Below, one piece after another: positions 9,376 through 18,900 of a DNA stretch of 64,000 nucleotides. Origin of the DNA: Geobacter sp. (GTDB lineage Bacteria; Desulfobacterota; Desulfuromonadia; Geobacterales; Geobacteraceae); NCBI GenBank assembly GCA_016177775.1, contig JACOUQ010000008.1, positions 93,372 through 157,371 on the forward strand. Reading direction: 5' to 3'. The notes beneath the pieces are model-generated. The model saw only the letters and a program-made list of their open reading frames with translations, did not search any database and was not told the origin of the DNA. The position numbers and the translations under genes are program-made. Numbering within the stretch: the first letter of the stretch is position 1; each line of letters opens with the position of its first letter.

Positions 9376-10088
9376 TTGCGCACCTCCTTCCCGACTTTCA
9401 GGCTGAGAATGAAGTCGGCGATGAGTTCCGCCGTCTCGCGGGAAACCTGCTGCGGGGGCATGCCGATGCCGGGATGGACCGATTGGGGATCGAGGATGAA
9501 CTTGGCAAGGGTTTCCTTGTCATAGGTGATTCTCGCTGCAATCGCCGAGAAATCACCCGCAATGTTGCGCCCCTGGTTCTCGAAGCTGTGGCAGCCGCCG
9601 CATGCCCCCATGACGATGTCCACCTTCTCCAGTTTTTGCGCGCTCACTTCGCGCAGCCGGAACGCCTTCACGTACTTTTCGTCCTGTGGCGGCCATTTCC
9701 GGTTCTCGATGTTCCCTACCCAGCGGAGAAATGCCGTCAGGTCCTTCACCTCCGTCTCGCTCACCCCCAGGTGCGGCATCTTGCGGAAGGAGTTCCTGTA
9801 AACCGTCTCCGGATGCATCACTATGGAGGCGATGTTGCTCTCCCCCAGCCGGAAGTAGGCCTTTGTCATATCCGGGGCATAATAGCCGCCGAATCCGAGG
9901 ATAGTGTGGCAGTCGTTGCAGTTGTACTTATGCCAGACCTTTTTCCCGGCGACGACATGCTCGTCTATCATCTCCGTCTTGGCAAGCCTGGGCTCCTGAC
10001 GGTGAAAATCATAGGTCATCCAGAGAAAAATCAGGGCGGACACGAGCGTACCCCCGATGAAGATGTTCCTAGCGGCTTTGCCGGTCAT
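9372..10088 (-). CDS. norC: nitric oxide reductase cytochrome c subunit with two heme sites
   Basis: A 238-residue protein with an N-terminal membrane anchor (about 8-26) and two c-type heme motifs, CNDCH (C57, C60, H61) and CGGCH (C163, C166, H167). Usual NorC is about 150 residues with one heme. Here residues 1-135 match NorC and residues 140-238 form a second cytochrome c domain with a candidate axial Met at about 210 (HPGIGMPP). It passes electrons to NorB. The ATG at 10088 follows AGGAAGGAG; a longer reading upstream lacks support. The downstream norB overlaps by 4 bases. The second heme may widen the range of electron donors. Confidence 0.92.
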   Translation of the reverse strand: MTGKAARNIFIGGTLVSALIFLWMTYDFHRQEPRLAKTEMIDEHVVAGKKVWHKYNCNDCHTILGFGGYYAPDMTKAYFRLGESNIASIVMHPETVYRNSFRKMPHLGVSETEVKDLTAFLRWVGNIENRKWPPQDEKYVKAFRLREVSAQKLEKVDIVMGACGGCHSFENQGRNIAGDFSAIAARITYDKETLAKFILDPQSVHPGIGMPPQQVSRETAELIADFILSLKVGKEVRK

Positions 10089-10157
10089 GGTCACTCCTTC
10101 CTGTTGCTTTTGATAAAGCACCGCATTAAAAGATACCAACCAAAGTAGAATTTGCAA

Positions 10158-10241
10158 CTCCCCTCTCCCTAGCCCTCTCCCACAAGGGGGAGAGGGAATA
10201 CAAAGCTCCCCTCCCTTTAATGGGAGGGGGTGGGAGAGGGT
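10158..10241. repeat. two adjacent C/G-rich palindromes (CCCTCTCCC family)
   Basis: Two hairpins in the norC upstream gap. In the first, CCCTCTCCC pairs with GGGGGAGAGGG at about 10172-10197. In the second, CTCCCCTCCC pairs with GGGAGGGG and continues as GTGGGAGAGGG at about 10206-10238. They lie between the norC start region and the terminator of the next gene. They look like an intergenic repeat rather than a gene-specific site. Confidence 0.6.
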
Positions 10242-10245
10242 GAAA

Positions 10246-10269
10246 TAAAAAAGCCCGCAATCGCGGGCT
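10246..10269 (-). terminator. intrinsic terminator of the small secreted protein gene
   Basis: The stem AGCCCGC/GCGGGCT with an AATC loop (10252-10269) is followed on the minus strand by a run of T. It sits 35 bases past the stop at 10304. Confidence 0.85.
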
Positions 10270-10303
10270 CTTTAGTGTTTCTGGAATTGTTGGAATAGCA
10301 GTC

Positions 10304-10630
10304 TTACTGCCGCCGCCGGTTGTGTTTCTGCCGGTAAACGTCGCGGCTTGCCCTGTTCTGCTCCCTGGTGAGCTTGGCGCGCTCCTTCCTGGTCAGATTG
10401 CCGTCAGCCTTCATCCGCTCCTCGTCCTGCTTGATTTTGGCCTGCTCCGCTTCGAGGCGCCCGGTTTCCTTCGGGGTAAGGGCGCCGCTCTCCACGCCCT
10501 GGTCGATCCTGCGCTCCTGGTTCTGCTCGCGCCGCTGGATGCGGGGGTCGTTGGTCCCGGCCAGGCAAGCGCCGGCAAAAAGGATGGTTGACATGCCGCA
10601 CAGCAGGGTGGTGACGATTCTTCTTTTCAT
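10304..10630 (-). CDS. small highly charged secreted protein, function unknown
   Basis: A 108-residue protein with a signal peptide (MKRRIVTTLLCGMSTILFAGACLA) and a mature part dominated by Arg, Lys, Glu and Gln, probably all helical. The charge pattern (RIQRREQNQERRIDQG, LTPKETGRLEAEQAKIKQDE, LTRKERAKLTREQNRA) shows an approximate internal repeat built on L-T-x-K-E. That could mean a helical hairpin or a metal- or nucleic-acid-binding rod; neither is shown. The ATG follows CAGGAGG. If LFAGAC were read as a lipobox it could instead be a lipoprotein. It is a single gene with its own terminator. Confidence 0.75.
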   Translation of the reverse strand: MKRRIVTTLLCGMSTILFAGACLAGTNDPRIQRREQNQERRIDQGVESGALTPKETGRLEAEQAKIKQDEERMKADGNLTRKERAKLTREQNRASRDVYRQKHNRRRQ

Positions 10631-10717
10631 GGTGTGCCTCCTGAAACATTGGATGAAATTGCTTCTTGTCATGTTAAACGCATTAATTCCGATCTGGTTG
10701 ACAAATTTTTTTCAAAA

Positions 10718-11650
10718 TCACCTGAACCGGTAGGTAACACCTGCCATCACGGAGTACGATTTCAGGTTCGCCCCGTTGAAGCGGGTGACCGATGTGGTTC
10801 CATTGGAGAAAAAGGTCTGGTCGGTCCCGTCGTCGGTTGTCCAGTACTGGTAGCCAAAGTCGGTGGTAATGAGCCAGTTCCTGTTGATGGCGAAATCAGC
10901 CCCGGCTTTCGTGATTATCCCATAGCCGTTGGCCAGGTGCTCGAAGCTCTTCGGATGGTCGAAATCGGTCCGCAGATTCCAGTTCCCCACCCCCTCGTAG
11001 TCGACCCAGTGATACTCGAAGGTGCCGTGGAACCGCAGACTCCGGGAGGGAAGAACCTCAAGGTCGAGGCCTCCCCAAGGGCCGTACCACTTGGTTTCGT
11101 AGGTGCTGTCCAGCCCGGAGAAAGAGCCGGTGGCAGGAATGGTCTGGTAGCCGTCACGAATGCGAAGGTTCTGCTCGCGGTACGAAAACCCCGCAAGGGG
11201 CGCGACGCTGAACACACCGTTCCCGAAGCTGGTCTTGAGTCCAACCCCTCCGGTCACATCCCAGACGTTACCACCGCCACCGTCATTGTTGGAACGGGAA
11301 TATTCCAGGGTGCGGTCGTTCCCGTTGTAATCCGAATCCTGGTTCTCCCCGCTCAGTATCCAGCCGTAACCGAAATTAGCCCGTGTGTAAAGCGAGAGCC
11401 CGGAGTCGAACTGGTGCAAATACTTGCCGCTGGCGTTCACCTGGAAGATCTCCAGATCCCGCCAGGTTAGCTCGGACAGGATATTCACCCCGCCACCGGC
11501 AATGCTCCAGTCAAAATCGTCGTGCCGGTAGCCATTTGTGACAGAGACTTCGAAATTGTTTGCCGGCTGGGCGAATGCCCGGCCTCCCGTCAGCCCCAAG
11601 AGCAGAACAGCTAAAGCAGTGACATGCATCCTCCACATGACACGAATCAT
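10718..11650 (-). CDS. outer-membrane beta-barrel protein (omptin-like layout)
   Basis: A 310-residue protein with a signal peptide cleaved near residue 27 (GGRAFAQ) and alternating beta-strand pattern throughout, ending in GVTYRFR, close to the usual aromatic terminus of outer-membrane barrels. Its start (NGYRHDDFDW, ILSELTWRDLEI) recalls omptin-type barrels and related environmental outer-membrane proteins. The omptin catalytic Asp-Asp/Asp-His set is not clearly present (the nearest match is DFDHPK), so protease activity should not be assumed. The ATG follows GGGAGGA. It appears to be transcribed alone. Confidence 0.7.
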   Translation of the reverse strand: MIRVMWRMHVTALAVLLLGLTGGRAFAQPANNFEVSVTNGYRHDDFDWSIAGGGVNILSELTWRDLEIFQVNASGKYLHQFDSGLSLYTRANFGYGWILSGENQDSDYNGNDRTLEYSRSNNDGGGGNVWDVTGGVGLKTSFGNGVFSVAPLAGFSYREQNLRIRDGYQTIPATGSFSGLDSTYETKWYGPWGGLDLEVLPSRSLRFHGTFEYHWVDYEGVGNWNLRTDFDHPKSFEHLANGYGIITKAGADFAINRNWLITTDFGYQYWTTDDGTDQTFFSNGTTSVTRFNGANLKSYSVMAGVTYRFR

Positions 11651-11708
11651 GGTTTTCCTCCCAGCGCCAATGAATTGGATTATATTATATCAGAAATCAG
11701 AAACCCGC

Positions 11709-11930
11709 CTACCCCTCCCCGCACCACTGGAACCTGGGGAGATCCTGCCCGTCGACAACAACGGTCTCGGTGAACATCTCCAGCGGTCTCACCCACAGGG
11801 AATTATCGCCGTAGAGGCAGCGGTAGACCACGAGTTCCTCGCCGGTCTCACTGTGGCGGGCCACGTCAATCACCTCGTAATGGCGTCCCTTGTAGTGGCG
11901 GTAACGGCCGGGTTTCATATGCTTTTTCAT
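11709..11930 (-). CDS. DUF1653 family protein
   Basis: A 73-residue protein matching the small DUF1653 family in size and pattern: PGRYRHYKGRHYEVIDVARH, then YRCLYGDNSLWVRPLEMF and a closing VDGQDLPRFQW. The fold is a small beta-barrel whose function is unknown. The ATG at 11930 is preserved behind a run of G at a good distance; a GTG two codons upstream is possible. It starts 12 bases after the stop of the DUF2059 gene, so the two are likely one transcript. Confidence 0.8.
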   Translation of the reverse strand: MKKHMKPGRYRHYKGRHYEVIDVARHSETGEELVVYRCLYGDNSLWVRPLEMFTETVVVDGQDLPRFQWCGEG

Positions 11931-11942
11931 TACCACGCCCCC

Positions 11943-12761
11943 CTATTTCTTTCCCTTTTCCAGCTCCTCAGTCAGCTTCCGCGTAAACGTATCGAACATC
12001 TGTTCCAGAACCGCTCCGATGGCGGCAGCGCCAGCTTCATTATAACGGCTGCCGCTCGCAGATTCATAGAAGGCGATGTACTTTTCCAGTTCCTCGTCGG
12101 TGAAGTTCCGGTAGGTATAGAGCGAGGAGAGTATCGTCTGCTGCCGGAGCTGCTCCCGTATCGCAGGCATGAGATTCTCCAGCTCATCCAGGACAGCTTC
12201 CTCGTCCCCCTCCTTCACCGCTACATTTTTCAGGGTGTTTGTAAATATGTTCATCAATATCCCCGTGACCAGCTCGGACGAGTGGGTCACCTCCTCCAGT
12301 TGCTGCATAAGGGCCACACGCTCCGAAGGTGGCGGAGTTTCCTGGAGCTCCGCCAGGTAACGGAGCATGGCGGCCTGCCGGCCCGGCCCCACCTCTTCGG
12401 ACTCGGCAGCTGTGAACCGTTGCCCCGGCGGGCTTTTGAGCCAGGCAATGACATCCTTCATGGTCCGCGGATCTACGTTCTTGAGGAAATATTCGCGGCT
12501 GGTCTTGCGGGCCGCTTTCCGGTCGAACGATTCGCGGAGAAGCTGCGACACGCGGTCGCTCTCCGCCGTGGCCGGTTGTGTGGTCTGGCGCCAAGTCTGC
12601 TGGGCGTCCATTATCTGCGGCAGGCTGTCGACAACCAGGTTGAACCCGGACAGCTCCAAGGCGCTGTCCACCATCTCCTCCAGGTTTTCCGCAGCCGCGC
12701 CGATGACGGCCTGGCAGAGCAGAAAGGCCAGCATGGCTGTCAATGCAAGAAGCTTTTTCAT
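11943..12761 (-). CDS. secreted protein with C-terminal DUF2059 domain
   Basis: A 272-residue protein with a signal peptide (MKKLLALTAMLAFLLCQAVIGAAA) and an all-helical mature part. The end (ILSSLYTYRNFTDEELEKYI then FYESASGSRYNEA) is the signature of DUF2059, a periplasmic family of unknown function. An earlier stretch (REYFLKNVDPRTMKDVIAWL, KSPPGQRFTAAE) looks like a related helical repeat, suggesting the domain is duplicated in this chain. The DUF1653 gene follows 12 bases downstream. Regulation is not evident. Confidence 0.75.
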   Translation of the reverse strand: MKKLLALTAMLAFLLCQAVIGAAAENLEEMVDSALELSGFNLVVDSLPQIMDAQQTWRQTTQPATAESDRVSQLLRESFDRKAARKTSREYFLKNVDPRTMKDVIAWLKSPPGQRFTAAESEEVGPGRQAAMLRYLAELQETPPPSERVALMQQLEEVTHSSELVTGILMNIFTNTLKNVAVKEGDEEAVLDELENLMPAIREQLRQQTILSSLYTYRNFTDEELEKYIAFYESASGSRYNEAGAAAIGAVLEQMFDTFTRKLTEELEKGKK

Positions 12762-12791
12762 GGTTCCCTCCGAAGGTTGAAATGACCTGCC

Positions 12792-13529
12792 TCAGGCATT
12801 TTTCTTATTCTGTAAAAAAATGACATAGCCCCGAAACCACGGGCTCGATACTAAATTCGTCGGTGCCTGCCATTCCCCATTTTGTATCAGCCCAATTTTA
12901 AACGGTATGGTTAAACGCGCAAGTGCAGGAAGATAGGAATTGTAATTGGCGATGGTTTGTTTACCTTGATACGTTTGAATGATGATCTCGTCAACAATTT
13001 CCTTGAGTTGGTCTATTGCTTCTGCATCGCCATTACTGGTCCAGTCCAGCAGGCCGGTAATACCGAGTTGAAAGTTTGCCGGCAATGCAGCCCGAACCTG
13101 CCGTAAAAAGTCTGCATATTCCCGCAAATGCTTCGTTCTTGCGTCAAAGTCTATCTGCAGGCCAGCTACGTCATTTCCTGAGAGTTGCCAGTGTTGGAGT
13201 CGTGAAAGGAGCGTTTGCATGATTTCAGGCGTCCAGCGCAGCGTGGTTGCCCGGTAGACCAGCCAGGTCCTTCCTCTTTTGACTTTTGCAACCGGCATTC
13301 CCTGTGGGATGACCATCACTTTTGATTGGTTCCGCTTCCTGACCTCAACGACCTGCCCCTGCAGGATATACAGGTTTTCTGCCCGTGCCAGAACAGGCTG
13401 GGGTCTGACTCCGCCCCATATCCAGAAAGACGAATGGTCCTCTGCCTTCACGACACCGGGATACGCCGGCCATGGCTGACCAATTGTCAACAGTAAAGCC
13501 GTCACCAGCATTAACCGCAATCTGAACAT
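12792..13529 (-). CDS. DUF3142 family secreted protein
   Basis: About 245 residues, with an N-terminal hydrophobic segment (FRLRLMLVTALLLTIGQPWPAYPG) that should act as a signal peptide or anchor. The body has WIWGGVRPQPVLARAENLYI, then DVAGLQIDFDARTKHLREYA, which is the pattern of DUF3142. The IDFDA strand and later IIIQTYQGK suggest a TIM-barrel of glycosidase type, but no catalytic pair can be named. The start is 2 bases past the stop of the large periplasmic protein upstream, so the two are tightly coupled and probably act together. Confidence 0.72.
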   Translation of the reverse strand: MFRLRLMLVTALLLTIGQPWPAYPGVVKAEDHSSFWIWGGVRPQPVLARAENLYILQGQVVEVRKRNQSKVMVIPQGMPVAKVKRGRTWLVYRATTLRWTPEIMQTLLSRLQHWQLSGNDVAGLQIDFDARTKHLREYADFLRQVRAALPANFQLGITGLLDWTSNGDAEAIDQLKEIVDEIIIQTYQGKQTIANYNSYLPALARLTIPFKIGLIQNGEWQAPTNLVSSPWFRGYVIFLQNKKNA

Positions 13530-13531
13530 GA

Positions 13532-15679
13532 TTACCAATAGTATTTGAGCGACTTCGCCCACGTCGTGTCCGGATAATCGTTTTTCAAGGTCTTGAACCA
13601 GGATCTTCTGACGGAGATAGCGACTTCATTCCCTCCGCAGTCGTTGTACCCCGAAGGCGCATAGCATTTGATTGCGCGAAACAGGGCATATGCCTTCAAG
13701 TCATGGGGAGCGTGCGTATCCGCCATTACCCTCTTGTATGCCTCACCCCTTGAGAATGTTTCGCCCGTAAACCGGGAAGGAGCTGAGCCGAGCACGGCCC
13801 CGACGGCATCAGCTCGCGGCTCGTCGGGAAAATCCCTGTAGCCGGGGAGTGATCCGAGGTTGTTGGATTTCACAAAATCGCCCAGACAAATCAAGCCAGC
13901 CGGGTCCTGTGGATCCTTTGCCAAAATTTTGGCGATTTCCAGTGTAGAAGGACAACCGTAATTGTCCTTGTTTTTTACGCCCGACCAGGTAAACAGAGCC
14001 AACTGCGGTTCACCATAATTTCCATATTGGGGTGCCGTATATTTCGCTGCATCCTGTGGCAAGAGGGCATAATCCTCAATGTAGCGTTGGTAGTGTCCCT
14101 TGAGCAGATCCTTGTAGAGCAGTGTGTAGAGCGCAAGGTGACGCTCCTGCACGGCGTTGTCCTTCAATTGTATGATCCTGCGGAGCAGATCCGGAGACGC
14201 ATCATTCCGTATCAGGATGTTGCGGATCGCACTTTCGGTAATCGGTGATTTTTCCTCGAAAGCCAACTCGATTTCATTAGCCTGCTCGTAGTTGAGGGCC
14301 AGCGCCAGTTGGACTGTTTCGGCCTGAAGGGGCTGTTTGCAGACCGGCAGCAGGCTCAGCCAGAGCTGACGTGCGCCCCGGTGATCCTTTGTCTCTTCAA
14401 GGGCCAGGCCGCGCAATATGAGCCGGCTGAAGTCCAGGTAGGTCATCTCGGGAGGAATGTCAGCGGGCAGGGTTTTCAAGGCGCCCGCCGGATCTTTTTG
14501 CACATAAAAGCTATGAGCGGCGAGCAGATAGTCGTACAACGGCTTGTGACCGGCAAAAACCGGTAGTTGCTTCTCCAGGCCGGAAGCATCGATGCGCTCA
14601 GGGGTGCGCATCAACGATAGATCGAGGGTTGCCAGGAATATGGGATTGTCCATCTGTTCGGGCTGCGCGATGTCGAAGAGCTTGTTGTCGGCTTCCAGGA
14701 CCATGGCATCCAGTGACAGGTTGTGCTGTGGAGATTCGGGGTGTTTCAGTTGCCAAGCATATTCCTCGGCAAGTTTCCGCGGCCGGTTCCCCATCCAGTA
14801 GACACGACGCAAGAGCCCTCTTGCCGATGGGGCGTACACGCCATTTGGGTACTCTTGCAAATACTTGTTGAACTCGTCTTCTGCTGCAGCAAGGCGTTGC
14901 TGATCGACCTTCTTCAAATCGGGGAACCCGTATTCATCGAATGCATCTTTCTGTGAGTGGTTGAGCCGGGTACGTCCCAGCATGTAGCGGGAGGTTTCCC
15001 GGAGCCATGCTTGGCTGGAATCCGCGAGATTTCCAAAACCGTCCAGGGCTTCATCATAGCGCCCCTCGTAGAAGGAAGTGATTGCAAGAAGGTACTGCCT
15101 GAACTCGTTGCCACTCGCTGAAGTAATTTTCAACGCCTTTATTGCCGGGCTGGCAGAGTTGCTGGATGTGTTGGAAAACACCTCTACGCAACGGGGCTTC
15201 AGCTCCAGCCGTGCGTCTGCCAGCAACTGCCGCTCGGCATCCGGCAGCTCTCCGGTATTTCCCAGTGCCTCGACAAATCCGTTTTTACCGATCTCGTTAC
15301 TGACGCAGCGGCTTACCTCATTAGTGCCTTCCTGCATATCCTCTTTTTTTATGCTGCTTACCGCGTCGTTAGCCAGAAAAACATTACTTTCAAAATTCTT
15401 TACGCTGAAAGGTACATTTCCATAACCCTGCTCTGAATCTTCCTGGGCAATTGGCTGTGTCTGCAATTTGGCAAGACCGGCATCAACCAGCAGTAATTTC
15501 AGATTGACCCGCCTGTCATTGCCGGGTGATAGAAACGGCACATTACTGCAGGAAGCGTATTCACTCTGTACAAGCGTCCATCGAGGATTGCAGAAATAGT
15601 CGGAACTTGCTCCTGCCACACCGGCACTCAAAACAAGGGTGATACAGAGTGCAGCGAACAGTTGATGGTGGGAAATCAT
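13532..15679 (-). CDS. large periplasmic helical-repeat protein, function unknown
   Basis: A 715-residue protein with a signal peptide (MISHHQLFAALCITLVLSAGVAGA); the ATG is preceded by AGAGG, and in-frame codons upstream would spoil the leader. The mature N-terminal part holds cysteines (YFCNPRW, YASCSNV) that may pair. From about residue 200 the chain has TPR-like helices (YYEGRYDEALDGFGNLADS, AAEDEFNKYLQEYPNGVYAP). The C-terminal part is rich in Cys, Asp and Asn (CYAPSGYNDCGGNEV). I do not recognise the family. It is encoded just before the DUF3142 gene, which suggests a shared envelope function. Confidence 0.7.
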   Translation of the reverse strand: MISHHQLFAALCITLVLSAGVAGASSDYFCNPRWTLVQSEYASCSNVPFLSPGNDRRVNLKLLLVDAGLAKLQTQPIAQEDSEQGYGNVPFSVKNFESNVFLANDAVSSIKKEDMQEGTNEVSRCVSNEIGKNGFVEALGNTGELPDAERQLLADARLELKPRCVEVFSNTSSNSASPAIKALKITSASGNEFRQYLLAITSFYEGRYDEALDGFGNLADSSQAWLRETSRYMLGRTRLNHSQKDAFDEYGFPDLKKVDQQRLAAAEDEFNKYLQEYPNGVYAPSARGLLRRVYWMGNRPRKLAEEYAWQLKHPESPQHNLSLDAMVLEADNKLFDIAQPEQMDNPIFLATLDLSLMRTPERIDASGLEKQLPVFAGHKPLYDYLLAAHSFYVQKDPAGALKTLPADIPPEMTYLDFSRLILRGLALEETKDHRGARQLWLSLLPVCKQPLQAETVQLALALNYEQANEIELAFEEKSPITESAIRNILIRNDASPDLLRRIIQLKDNAVQERHLALYTLLYKDLLKGHYQRYIEDYALLPQDAAKYTAPQYGNYGEPQLALFTWSGVKNKDNYGCPSTLEIAKILAKDPQDPAGLICLGDFVKSNNLGSLPGYRDFPDEPRADAVGAVLGSAPSRFTGETFSRGEAYKRVMADTHAPHDLKAYALFRAIKCYAPSGYNDCGGNEVAISVRRSWFKTLKNDYPDTTWAKSLKYYW

Positions 15680-15808
15680 GGGAACCTCTCTTAAATGCGG
15701 CCATGGGCAGACCGTCGCCCGTTTTGCCTGTGATGTAGCTGCCATGATAAAACTCCTTCGTAATGTTAATAGCACTACAGCATCACGACATCAAGACATC
15801 ATGCCACT

Positions 15809-15846
15809 AAAAAACGGGCAGCCCGCTGGAGCTGCCCGTTTTTGAT
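15809..15846. terminator. bidirectional terminator after pyruvate carboxylase
   Basis: AAAAAACGGGCAG pairs with CTGCCCGTTTTT around the inner GCCCGCTGGAG, giving a strong stem with T-runs on both strands. It ends transcription of the minus-strand pyc gene, whose stop is at 15905. Confidence 0.85.
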
Positions 15847-15856
15847 GGATTGAATC

Positions 15857-15886
15857 GTAGGGGCGCACGGCTGTGCGCCCGTAATG
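15857..15886. repeat. GTAGGGGCGCAC palindrome
   Basis: GGGCGCAC/GTGCGCCC with flanking GTAG and GTAATG forms a short perfect stem between the pyc stop and its terminator. A related element (GTAGGGGCACCCC) occurs at 43268-43342, so it looks like a dispersed intergenic repeat. Confidence 0.55.
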
Positions 15887-15904
15887 TGTCCGGAAAAGCG
15901 TGGC

Positions 15905-18900
15905 TTACGCCAGGACGACCACCAGGTCCTCCTTCTCCACCTTGTCCCCTTCCTTGAACTTCACCTCTGCTATCACGCAGTCTTCCTTTGCCTTGATGTT
16001 GGTCTCCATCTTCATCGCCTCGGTGACCATCAGGACGTCGCCGGCCTTGATGCTGTCGCCGGCCTTCACGTTGAGCTTCAGAACCTTCCCCGGCATGGGG
16101 GCTCCGACGTGCTTGGGATTGGACTTGTCGGCTTTCTGCCGCACCGCCTCCTCGGTCACCACCGACTGGTCCCGCACCGTGACCTGGCGCTGTTGGCCGT
16201 TCAACTCGAAGAATATGTCGCGCGTGCCGTCCGGGTGGACCTTGCCGACCGCGTTCAGCTTGATGATGAGGGTCTTGCCCGGCTGGATCTCGATGGAGGT
16301 CTCCTGCCCCGGCTCAAGGCCGTAGAAGAAGATCGGGGTCGGGATCACCGAGGTATCGGAGAACTCCTGGCGGTACTTGTCGAACTCGGGGTAGACATGG
16401 GGGTAGAGGATGTAGCTCATGAGCGACTTGTCGTCTACCGGGTGACCTACTTTTGTCTCCAGCTCGATCTGCATCTCATCGAAATCCACCGGCTCCAGCA
16501 GTTCGCCGGGACGGCAGGTGATCGGTTCCTCGCCCCTGAGGATGACCTTCTGCAGCTCCTCCGGCCATCCCTGGTATGGCTGCCCAAGCATCCCCTTGAA
16601 CATGCCTATGACCGACTCGGGGAAGGCGAGCTCCTCACTCTTGGTGAAGACGTCTTCGGGCTGGATGTTGTTCTTCACCAGGAACATGGCCATGTCGCCC
16701 ACAACTTTCGAGGAAGGGGTGACCTTGACGATGTCGCCGAACATCATGTTCACCTTGTGGTACATCTCCTTGCACTCCTCCCACCTGTCGAGGAGGCCGA
16801 GGCCGGCCACCTGCGGCTTGTAGTTGGAGTATTGCCCGCCCGGGATCTCGTGGTGATAGACCTCGGCAGTGCCACTCTTGAGGCCGGACTCGAAGGGGGC
16901 GTAGTAATCGCGCACCGTCTCCCAGTAATTGGCCAGCTTCTGCAGGCCCGCGGCGTTGACCTGCGGGTCGCGCTCGCTCCCCTCCAGCGTCGCCACCAGT
17001 GCATTGAGGTTCGGCTGCGAGGTGAGTCCGCTCATGGATGAGAGGGCCGCGTCGACGATATCCACGCCCGCCTCGCAGGCCTTCAGCAATGTGGCGCTGC
17101 CGTTGGAGGAAGTGTCGTGGGTATGGAGGTGGACCGGTATGCCGATCTCCTCCTTGAGGGCCTTGATCAGCTTGTAGGCCGCCAGCGGCTTGAGGAGCCC
17201 CGCCATGTCCTTTATGGCCAGGATGTGGGCGCCCATCTTCTCCAGCTCTTTCGCCATGTTGACGTAGTATTCCAGCGGGTACTTGTCCCGCTTGGGATCG
17301 GTGATGTCGCCGGTGTAGCACATGGACGCCTCGCAGATCTTGCCGCTCTTCCTGACCGCCTCCATGGCCACGGCCATCCCCCTCGTCCAGTTGAGGGAGT
17401 CGAAGACCCGGAATATGTCGATGCCGCTGGAAGCAGCCTCCTCCACGAAGCGCTGCACCACGTTGTCCGGGTAGTTGGTGTATCCTACCGCGTTGGAGCC
17501 GCGCAGGAGCATCTGGAAGAGGATGTTCGGCACCGCCTCGGAAAGCTTGTGGAGCCGCTGCCAGGGACATTCCTTGAGGAAGCGCATGGAAACGTCGAAG
17601 GTGGCGCCACCCCAGCACTCAAGCGAGAAGAGGTCGGCCCCGAGGTACGAAGTGGGCTCGGCGATGTTCAGCAGGTCGTGCGTGCGGACGCGGGTGGCGA
17701 GGTTCGACTGGTGGGCGTCGCGCATGGTGGTGTCGGTGATGAGGAGCCGCTTCTGCTCCATGATCCACTTGGAGAGCCCTTCGGCCCCCAGCTTCATGAA
17801 CAGGTCGCGGGTGCCGGCCGGGCGGGGCTGGGTGTAGTCGATCTCCGGAATGCGCGGATCAATGAGCGACGAGGATTTGAGCGGCTTGGCGATCCCGGCG
17901 GAGCCGTTGACTACCACGTCGCCGAGGAAGGTGAGAACCTTGGTGGCCCGGTCCTGCTTCTCCGGGATCTGGAGTAGCTCCGGGTGCTTCTCGATGAAGG
18001 AGGTGTCGCATGTGCCGGACAGAAATACCGGATGGGTGATGACGTTCTCCAGGAACGGGATATTGGTCTTCACGCCGCGGACCCGGAACTCCTGAAGCGC
18101 GCGGTACATGACGTGGGAAGCACCCTCGAAAGTGAGCCCCCAGGAGGTGACCTTGACCAGGAGGGAGTCATAGTGGGGGGTGATGCGCGAGCCGGTAAAG
18201 GCGTTCCCCGCATCGAGGCGGACGCCGAAGCCGGCCGATGAACGGTAGGTGGTGATGGTGCCGAAATCGGGGGCGAAACTGTTGGCCGGGTCCTCGGTGG
18301 TGATGCGGCACTGGATCGCATAGCCCCGCATGTCGATGGCGCCCTGGTTCGGGATGCCGATCTCCGGGTCGGAGAGCTTTTTCCCCTCGGCAATGATGAT
18401 CTGGGTCTGCACCAGGTTGCGGCCGGTGATCATCTCGGTAACCGTATGCTCTACCTGGATGCGGGGGTTCATCTCGATGAAGAAGAAGTTGTCGTCGCTG
18501 TCGACCAGGAACTCGACGGTTCCGGCGTTCAGGTAACTTACATGCTGCCCGATGCGGAGCGCCGCATCGCAGATCTCCTTGCGCTTCTTCTGGCTGAGGC
18601 AGAGCGACGGCGCGAACTCCACCACCTTCTGGTGGCGGCGCTGGATGGAGCAGTCCCGCTCGAAGAAGTGGACCAGGTTGCCGTGGGAGTCACCCAGGAT
18701 CTGCACCTCGATGTGTTTGGGGTTTTCTATGTAACGCTCCAGGAATACTGCCGGATTGCCGAAGGCGGCCTTGGCCTCGCTCCGGGCGGAGACCAGCCCC
18801 TCCAGGAGCTCCTTCTGGTTGCGGGCCACTCGCATGCCGCGCCCGCCGCCGCCAGCCGCCGCCTTGATGATGATCGGGTAGCCATGATCCTTGGCGAATT

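Noticed and set aside
15884..17041. Long open frame on the plus strand opposite pyc
   Set aside because: It is antisense to the well-conserved biotin-carrier and carboxyltransferase region. The translation has no domain and shows high-GC third-position shadow composition.
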